The notes below the pieces were generated by a model that was not told where the DNA came from, searched no databases, and was given only the letters and a program-made list of their open reading frames with translations. The translations under genes and the position numbers were made by a program. A stretch of DNA of 6,468 nucleotides, taken from assembly GCA_025355915.1 (NCBI GenBank), contig JANXYT010000207.1, forward strand, positions 1 to 6,468. Reading direction: 5' to 3'. Below are positions 1 to 5,376 of this stretch, in pieces. This stretch comes from Holophagaceae bacterium (GTDB taxonomy: Bacteria; Acidobacteriota; Holophagae; Holophagales; Holophagaceae). Within the stretch, counting starts at the first letter, position 1. Every line of letters starts with the position of its first letter.

Positions 1-1
1 T

Positions 2-55
2 GCCGCAGCCCTGTTCACGGGATTCGGCCTCAACGCCGAACTGCCCGCAGGGCAA
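2..55 (+). other. C-terminal part of a probable signal peptide
   Basis: The first codons in the oxidase frame read AAALFTGFGLNAELPAG, a short hydrophobic run followed by small and polar residues. This looks like the end of a signal-peptide h-region and its cleavage zone. The n-region and start codon would lie upstream of the window. Export also fits the extracellular-type repeats that follow. The exact cleavage site cannot be set without the missing N terminus. Confidence 0.55.
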
Positions 56-3000
56 GAGCCGCCGCGACGCACAGCTGCCCCGACCGTCGGTGGCGACCAA
101 ACGGCTGTCGTGGAGCGCGCCCTTCGCCGGCGCGCCCTTGCCAATGCGCGTCAAGCCGCGGCTGAGCGCGCCAGGCCTGCCCGGGAAGCCGCCAAGGCCG
201 CCCGGACCCCAAGCCAGGCCTCGGTGAAGGGCAAAACGTCCGTCAACGGCATGGCTGCTCCGAAAGCCGGCTTCACGCCCACCCCAGGTGTGGCGGCCCC
301 TCCAGGGGTGATGAACCCCCTGGGCACCCCCGATTACATGGGCGGCGTGGTTCCGAACTATGCGAACTCGCCCCTGATCCGCAAATTCGTGGATACCCTT
401 CCGGGTCTTGGTTTGGCAAACGCCAACAACCTGGGGAACTACATTCCCGTGGCTGTGGCCGATACCAACACGTTCCCGGGTTCTGACTTCTACGATCTCG
501 CCGTGGTGAATTACACGCATCAGTTCAGTCAGAACCTGCCCCTTACGCGCGTGCGGGGCTATAAGGACCGCAATGGGGATAATCAGGCCCACTACCTTGG
601 GCCCCTCATCATTGCCCAGCGCGACCGGGCCGTGCGGGTCAAGTTCACCAACGAGCTGACCGGCAACCTGCTCATTCCCATGGACAGCAGTCTGATGGGA
701 TCCGGGAGCGGCCCTGGTGGAACAGCCTTCTCGCAGAATCGTGCGGAGCTGCACCTTCACGGTGGCCTCAGCCCCTGGATCAGCGACGGCACCCCGCACC
801 AGTGGATCACCCCCGCGGGTGACACCTCCACAGGGCCCAAGAAGGGCGTCTCCTTCCGCAACGTGCCCGACATGATTGGGAAGGTGGGCATCACGGATAC
901 CCCCACCGATGGCGTGGGCAGCTACTTCTGGACCAACCAGCAGAGCGGCCGCCTCATGTTCTACCACGACCATTCTTTTGGCCTCACCCGGCTGAATGTC
1001 TATTCCGGTGAAGCCGCTGGCTACCTGATCGTGGATCCCGTCGAAACCAAGCTCATCAGCGATGGCATCCTCCCTGACAATGGCGGTGGCGTCTACAACT
1101 ACGGCATCCCCCTCATCGTCCAGGACAAGACCTTCGTCCCTTCCCTCACGGACCTCACCAACCAGGATCCCACCTGGGACACCACCAACTGGGGCCAGAT
1201 GGGTGACCTCTGGTACCCCCATGTCTACATGCCCAATCAGAATCCCGGCGACCCCTCCGGTGCCAATGCCATGGGCCGGTGGGACTACGGCCCGTGGTTC
1301 TGGCCCCCGGTGCCGGTGGCTACCGATCCCGCCGCACCCACTCCCGCGAATACCATTCCTTATGCTCATCGCCCGGTACCCGGCGCGCTCCCTGGCGATC
1401 CTGAATCCCCCGGCACGCCCAATCCGTCTTTGACGCCTGAGTCCTTCATGGATACCCCGGTGATCAACGGCACCGCGTATCCCAAGCTGACCGTCGAGCC
1501 CAAGGCCTATCGCTTCCGCATCCTGAACGCGGCGAATGACCGGCCCTTTGGCTTCGCCTTCTACACGGCCGATCCCGCAGCTCCCACCGAAGTGGTCATG
1601 ATTCCCGCCACACCGGCCGAATCGGACGCCGGCCCCAAGGATGCCGCTGGCCTGCCCCTCTGGCCCCGTGACGGTCGCGATGGTGGTGTGGTCGACTGGC
1701 GCACCGCTGGTCCGGACATCATCCAGATCGGCAACGAGAGTGGCTTCCTGCCCACCCCCGTGGTGCTGAAGTCCCAGGCCACCACCTACAACTACAACCG
1801 GCGCGACATTGTCGTGCTGGATGTCGCCAACCACCCGCTCTTCCTCGGACCCGCGGAACGCGCCGACGTCATCGTTGACTTCTCCGCCTTCGCCGGGAAG
1901 ACCCTCATCCTCTACAACGACATGCTGGCCCCCGTGCCCGCGTTTGATGTCCGCTACGACTACTTCACCGGTGCCCCCGACCAGACCGCCACCGGCGGTG
2001 CTCCCACCACCCTGCCGGGCTTTGGCCCCAACACCCGCACCCTCATGCAGATCCAGGTGGCCAACACGGCCCCCGCTGCCCCCTTCAACCTGGCTGCCTT
2101 GAATGCGGCCTTCACCTCCACCGCGACGTCCAACGGCGTCTTCGCGGCCACTCAGCATCCCCCGATCGTGCCGCAGACCTTCTACAACGCGGCCATGAAC
2201 ACCGCCGTGACGAAGGACACCTACTCCACCATCCAGGCCTATGAACTGAAGTACAACAGCACCGAAGACGGGTCGGCGATCACCATGCCGCTGCAGCCCA
2301 AGGCCATCCAGGAACTCTTCGAGCTGGACTACGGCCGCATGAATGCCACCCTCGGCATCGAGCTGCCCTTCACGAACTTCAACAACCAGACCACCATCCC
2401 CCTGGGCTATTCCGAACCCAGCACCGAAATCCTGACGGATGGCACCACCCAGCTCTGGAAGATCACCCACAACGGCGTGGACACCCACCCCGTGCACTTC
2501 CACCTCTATGACGTGCAGATCGTCAACCGCGTGGGCTGGGATGGCGCCGTCCGCTTCCCCGAAGCCAACGAACTCGGTTGGAAGGAAACCGTCAAGATGA
2601 AGCCTCTGGAAGACATCATCGTCGCCTTCCGGCCCATCTCGCCCCGCCTGCCTTTCGTGCTTGGCAATAGCGTGCGTTCGATCGATCCCACCAAGGATGC
2701 CAGTGCGCAGGTTTCAGTCACCGACCTCACCAACATCCTGGTGAACCAGGGCAACCTGGGCAACCAGATCCTGGTGTCCAACAGCAATGGGATCAATGGC
2801 AACGCTGGCCCCGGTTACGACTACGGCTGGGAATACGTGTGGCACTGCCACATCCTTGGCCACGAAGAGAACGACTTCATGCGCCCCGTGGTGCTGAACG
2901 TCGCCACCACCCCCCCTGCAGCCGCTTCCCTGCTAACAGCCGCGGTGCAGGCCGCGACCCCCAACCGGGCCGACCTGACCTGGACCGATAACGCCACCAA

Positions 3001-5197
3001 TGAAACGGGCTTCTCCATCCAGCGCCGCGCCAGTGGCACGGCCGCTGCCTTCGTTCAAATCGGCACCACGGTTCCCTACAACGGTTACGCCACCCCCAAT
3101 GTTCGAACCTACAGCGACTTCACCATCGCCCCTGGCGCCGCCTACGACTACCAGGTCGTGGCCTACAACCAGGCCGGGGAATCACTGCCCACCCCCTTCG
3201 CCACCGTCGGCGCTCAGCCCACGGTAGTCTCCGGGCTTGTCTATAGCGTTGTCGCCGGCAGCAATGTGCCGATGCCGGGCGCCCTGATCTCCTTCGCGGG
3301 CACCTCCCCCAATGCCACGCTTACCCTTCCTGCCATTACCACGGCGACCACGGACGCCACCGGCGCCTATGTGGTGTCCCTCCCCTACAATTGGACCGGC
3401 ACCGTCACGCCGGCCCTGGCGGGCTTTGCCTTCACACCCGTGAGCCTCGCCCTGACCGCGCTCACCACCAACCTGACCGCCCAGAACTTTGTGGCTCGTC
3501 CCGTGGTGACCATCAGCGGCACCGTGAGCGTGGGCGCTCTGCCCCTGGCTGGCGTCACGGTCACCCTCAGCAACGGCGGCGGCAGTGCCGTCACCGATGC
3601 CGCGGGCGCCTATGCCGTCACCGTCGGCAGCGGGTACACCGGCACGGCCACGCCTGCTCTGGCTGGCTACCTCTTCGCCCCGGTCGCCCTTAACTACACC
3701 AATGTGCTCAACGACCAACTGGCTCAGAACTTCGCCGCCACGGCCGTGGTCGCCATCTCCGGCACCATCGCCAATGGCGCCACCCCCGTTGCCGGCGTCA
3801 CCGTGTCCTTCAGCACCGGCCAGACCGTTCTCACGGATGCTTTCGGCAACTACAGCCTGACCCTTCCTTCTCCCTACTCCGGAACGGCCACGGCCTCCAA
3901 GGCCAACTTCACCTTCGTCCCGGCGTCCCGCACCTATGCGGCCGTCACGACTGATCAGGCCGTCCAGAACTACGCGGCCACCGCGGTCGTCACGCTCTCC
4001 GGAACCGTCACCAGCGGTGTTTCTCCTCTGGTTGGCGTCACCCTGACCTTCAGCACCGGTCAGACCGTCGTCACGGGCGCCGGTGGACTCTACTCCTTGA
4101 CCGTGAGCGCGCCCTACACCGGCACGGTCACGCCCTCCCTGGCCGGGTTTATCTTCAGCCCTGTTTCCCGGTCCTTCACTGCCGTCTCCGTGGACCAGTC
4201 GGCCCAGAACTTCGCCGCCCAGGTCGTGCTCTCCGGCACCGTCACCTACAACGCCCTGCCTCTGGCGGGTGTGACGATGACCTACACGGGTGGCAGCACC
4301 CTGACCGCCGCTGATGGCACCTACGCCATCACCCTCACCCCCGGCTGGTCGGGAACCGTCACGCCTTCGAAGACCGGCTATCTCTTCACCGCGCCCTCGA
4401 CCGCTTACCTGAACCTTGGCACCAGCACCCCGAACCAGAACTACACGGCCGTGGCCGGGGTTGAAATCGCGGGTCAGGTCTACATCAACAGCGTGCCCAT
4501 CCAGCCCCTCAGTGGCGTCACCATCACCTTCAGCAACGGTGGCGGCTCCGTGGTCACGGATGCCAGCGGCTTCTACACCCAGTTCGTGCCCAGTGGCTGG
4601 AGCGGAACCGCCACACCTGCCCTGGTGGGTTTCGCCTTCACTCCCGCAGTCCGGAACTACACCAACATCACCACGCTACAGACCGGCCGAAACTACGTGG
4701 CGGGCGCTGTGGTGACCTACTCCGGCAATGTCTCCTCTAACCTCACACCGCTTGCCGGTGTCCGAGTCGCCTTCAGCAATGGCGGTGGCGCGGTCAATAC
4801 GAATGCCTCCGGCAACTACACCATCACCTTGAACTCCGGATGGACGGGGACCATCACGCCCACCCTGCGCGGATACACCTTCAGCCCCGCCTCGGTGGTG
4901 ATCGCCGCCCCGGTGACGGTCAACTCCACCCAGAACTTCAACACCCTCCAGACCATCACTGGACGGGCGCGGGATCTGGTGAACGGGAACAGCATTCCAG
5001 GTGTGTTGATCACCGCCACCACGGGCCAGACGGCCACGACAGATGGCAATGGCAACTTCACCCTCCGTGTCCCCACCGGTTGGACGGGAACCTTCACAGC
5101 CTCAGGTGGTGGCTTCACCATCTGGAATCCAGTGGCTGGTTTCAGCTACACCAACCTGGTCACCAATGTCACGGGTCTGAGGTTCATCGGTCAGTAA
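2..5197 (+). CDS. Large secreted multicopper oxidase with C-terminal FN3 and eight tandem repeats (5' partial)
   Basis: Seen: the frame is open from nt 2 to the TAA at 5195-5197, giving at least 1731 residues (numbered here from the codon at nt 2). Domains in order are a hydrophobic signal-peptide remnant (1-18), a basic Ala/Arg linker (about 37-80), a multicopper oxidase module (about 160-970), an FN3-like domain (971-1069) and eight repeats (1077-1731). Copper motifs are HLHG (251-254), HDH (322-324), HPVHFH (829-834) and HCHILGH (948-954), so all ten His and the one Cys are present. Known: such enzymes oxidise a substrate at type 1 copper and reduce O2 at a trinuclear centre. Inferred: extracellular or outer-membrane location and a MofA/OmpB-like role in Mn or Fe chemistry; the substrate is unproven. 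At over 1700 residues it far exceeds CotA-type laccases (about 510). A GTG at nt 110 could serve as start but lacks a Shine-Dalgarno and would discard the hydrophobic segment, so the true start is probably upstream. Confident on family, not on function. Confidence 0.92.
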   Translation, partial: AAALFTGFGLNAELPAGQEPPRRTAAPTVGGDQTAVVERALRRRALANARQAAAERARPAREAAKAARTPSQASVKGKTSVNGMAAPKAGFTPTPGVAAPPGVMNPLGTPDYMGGVVPNYANSPLIRKFVDTLPGLGLANANNLGNYIPVAVADTNTFPGSDFYDLAVVNYTHQFSQNLPLTRVRGYKDRNGDNQAHYLGPLIIAQRDRAVRVKFTNELTGNLLIPMDSSLMGSGSGPGGTAFSQNRAELHLHGGLSPWISDGTPHQWITPAGDTSTGPKKGVSFRNVPDMIGKVGITDTPTDGVGSYFWTNQQSGRLMFYHDHSFGLTRLNVYSGEAAGYLIVDPVETKLISDGILPDNGGGVYNYGIPLIVQDKTFVPSLTDLTNQDPTWDTTNWGQMGDLWYPHVYMPNQNPGDPSGANAMGRWDYGPWFWPPVPVATDPAAPTPANTIPYAHRPVPGALPGDPESPGTPNPSLTPESFMDTPVINGTAYPKLTVEPKAYRFRILNAANDRPFGFAFYTADPAAPTEVVMIPATPAESDAGPKDAAGLPLWPRDGRDGGVVDWRTAGPDIIQIGNESGFLPTPVVLKSQATTYNYNRRDIVVLDVANHPLFLGPAERADVIVDFSAFAGKTLILYNDMLAPVPAFDVRYDYFTGAPDQTATGGAPTTLPGFGPNTRTLMQIQVANTAPAAPFNLAALNAAFTSTATSNGVFAATQHPPIVPQTFYNAAMNTAVTKDTYSTIQAYELKYNSTEDGSAITMPLQPKAIQELFELDYGRMNATLGIELPFTNFNNQTTIPLGYSEPSTEILTDGTTQLWKITHNGVDTHPVHFHLYDVQIVNRVGWDGAVRFPEANELGWKETVKMKPLEDIIVAFRPISPRLPFVLGNSVRSIDPTKDASAQVSVTDLTNILVNQGNLGNQILVSNSNGINGNAGPGYDYGWEYVWHCHILGHEENDFMRPVVLNVATTPPAAASLLTAAVQAATPNRADLTWTDNATNETGFSIQRRASGTAAAFVQIGTTVPYNGYATPNVRTYSDFTIAPGAAYDYQVVAYNQAGESLPTPFATVGAQPTVVSGLVYSVVAGSNVPMPGALISFAGTSPNATLTLPAITTATTDATGAYVVSLPYNWTGTVTPALAGFAFTPVSLALTALTTNLTAQNFVARPVVTISGTVSVGALPLAGVTVTLSNGGGSAVTDAAGAYAVTVGSGYTGTATPALAGYLFAPVALNYTNVLNDQLAQNFAATAVVAISGTIANGATPVAGVTVSFSTGQTVLTDAFGNYSLTLPSPYSGTATASKANFTFVPASRTYAAVTTDQAVQNYAATAVVTLSGTVTSGVSPLVGVTLTFSTGQTVVTGAGGLYSLTVSAPYTGTVTPSLAGFIFSPVSRSFTAVSVDQSAQNFAAQVVLSGTVTYNALPLAGVTMTYTGGSTLTAADGTYAITLTPGWSGTVTPSKTGYLFTAPSTAYLNLGTSTPNQNYTAVAGVEIAGQVYINSVPIQPLSGVTITFSNGGGSVVTDASGFYTQFVPSGWSGTATPALVGFAFTPAVRNYTNITTLQTGRNYVAGAVVTYSGNVSSNLTPLAGVRVAFSNGGGAVNTNASGNYTITLNSGWTGTITPTLRGYTFSPASVVIAAPVTVNSTQNFNTLQTITGRARDLVNGNSIPGVLITATTGQTATTDGNGNFTLRVPTGWTGTFTASGGGFTIWNPVAGFSYTNLVTNVTGLRFIGQ
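98..241 (+). other. Basic Ala/Arg-rich linker upstream of the oxidase module
   Basis: After the presumed signal peptide, about 45 residues contain nine Arg, three Lys and only three Glu among many Ala (for example VERALRRRALANARQ). The stretch is predicted by eye to be helical and strongly positive. The Pro/Gly-rich segment after it leads into the oxidase fold. It is not a copper-binding element. A role in binding anionic surfaces or polymers is possible but is only inference. Confidence 0.6.
480..2911 (+). other. Multicopper oxidase (cupredoxin) module with complete copper ligands
   Basis: Motif L1 is HLHG at nt 752-763, followed by an SDGTPHQW segment with a further His at 797. L2 is FYHDH at 959-973, followed by TRLNVYSGEAAGY. 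L3 is HPVHFH at 2486-2503. L4 is HCHILGHEENDFM at 2843-2881. By homology, type 1 copper ligands are His 2486, Cys 2846 and His 2861; the remaining eight motif His residues bind the type 2 and type 3 coppers. The residue ten places after the Cys, normally the axial Met, is Phe (2876-2878), with Met next to it. The roughly 500 residues between L2 and L3 hold the middle cupredoxin domain and long loops, including LWYPHVYMPNQNP, GRWDYGPWFWPP and NRRDIVVL, that I associate with the large bacterial MofA/OmpB-like group. Confidence 0.9.
2912..3208 (+). other. Fibronectin type III-like domain
   Basis: Directly after the oxidase module, about 99 residues show the FN3 pattern. An early LTWTDNATNETGFSIQRR gives the conserved Trp and B/C strands. 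A later TIAPGAAYDYQVVAYNQAGES gives the Tyr-x-Tyr and the closing Asn-x-Ala-Gly-Glu-Ser typical of bacterial FN3 domains in extracellular enzymes. Such domains usually act as spacers or in binding surfaces or polymers rather than in catalysis. Here it separates the oxidase from the repeat array. Confidence 0.82.
3230..5194 (+). repeat. Eight tandem ~80-residue beta-sandwich-like protein repeats
   Basis: Repeat starts are at nt 3230, 3512, 3755, 3995, 4229, 4466, 4718 and 4955; the last ends at the stop codon. Lengths are 94, 81, 80, 78, 79, 84, 79 and 80 residues. The shared pattern is SGxV, then PLxGVTVTFS, a glycine-rich turn, a TDAxGxY step, GWxGTxTP, GxxFxP, and a closing QNFxA. This resembles carboxypeptidase-regulatory-like or CNA-B-like beta domains of bacterial surface proteins. 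Two turn types occur: NGGG in repeats 2, 6 and 7, and TGQT in 3, 4 and 8. Repeat 1 has a longer insert and repeat 8 has lost the QNF ending, as expected for array edges. The likely role is a stalk or adhesive segment; the ligand is unknown. Confidence 0.88.
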
Positions 5198-5204
5198 GCT
5201 ATGC

Positions 5205-5240
5205 CCCCGGGCGGAGCCATCCGCCCGGGGTTTCCCGTTC
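5205..5240 (+). terminator. Intrinsic terminator 1, after the oxidase gene
   Basis: CCCCGGGCGGA at 5205-5215 pairs perfectly with TCCGCCCGGGG at 5220-5230 across a GCCA loop, giving an 11-bp GC-rich stem starting 8 bases after the stop codon. The tail is TTTCCCGTTC, a weak T tract broken by CCC, so this hairpin alone may terminate incompletely and may also protect the mRNA 3' end. Confidence 0.8.
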
Positions 5241-5278
5241 TTCCACTCGACTGTGTTGTTCGGCAGAAGTCACTCGAT

Positions 5279-5311
5279 GGGGGGAGGGAGCGATTCCTTC
5301 CCCCTTTTTTT
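5279..5311 (+). terminator. Intrinsic terminator 2, canonical with seven T residues
   Basis: GGGGGGAGGGA at 5279-5289 pairs with TTCCTTCCCCC at 5294-5304 across a GCGA tetraloop (GNRA type). The 11-bp stem has two G-U wobbles and nine Watson-Crick pairs and is followed directly by seven T residues (5305-5311). This is a textbook + strand intrinsic terminator. The opposite strand lacks a T tract after the hairpin, so it is not bidirectional. It lies 65 bases before the ATG of the next gene. Confidence 0.85.
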
Positions 5312-5364
5312 GAAATTTCCCAGCCCACGATTCCACGCCATCACCCAGGCCCAACCCGCTTGTC

Positions 5365-5370
5365 AGGGAG
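5365..5370 (+). promoter_or_regulatory. Ribosome binding site of the lipoprotein gene
   Basis: AGGGAG lies six bases upstream of the ATG at 5377, a near-ideal Shine-Dalgarno spacing. It supports this start codon over any internal one. Confidence 0.8.
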
Positions 5371-5376
5371 TTGAAC

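Noticed and set aside
480..2911. Small laccase, nitrite reductase or bilirubin oxidase identity
   Set aside because: All four multicopper motifs are present, so it is not a two-domain nitrite reductase. The module is about 800 residues with very long segments between L2 and L3, unlike CotA, CueO or bilirubin oxidase.
3182..3718. Minus-strand open frame of 178 codons, and nested + strand frames, within the repeat array
   Set aside because: These overlap the repeat-coding region in other frames, have skewed Gly/Arg/His composition and show no domain. They are shadows of the repetitive GC-rich coding sequence.
3230..5194. CRISPR array or DNA-level tandem repeat element
   Set aside because: The periodicity is about 240 bases, in frame, and mostly conserved at protein level with diverged DNA, so it is a protein domain array.
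2..5197. Fusion to a c-type cytochrome for direct electron transfer
   Set aside because: The product has no CXXCH motif; only one Cys exists and it is the copper ligand.
4840..5313. Plus-strand open frame of 157 codons crossing the end of the oxidase gene and both hairpins
   Set aside because: It runs in a different frame through repeat 7-8 coding sequence and through two terminator structures, and its product has no recognisable motif. No sign of a frameshift: the main frame keeps its repeat pattern up to the TAA.
5310..5338. TTGAAA at 5310-5315 as a -35 promoter box
   Set aside because: No acceptable -10 box is found at 16-18 bases spacing (the DNA there is CCACGC-like), and the TT belongs to the terminator T tract. 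A promoter for the lipoprotein gene must exist near here but I cannot place it.
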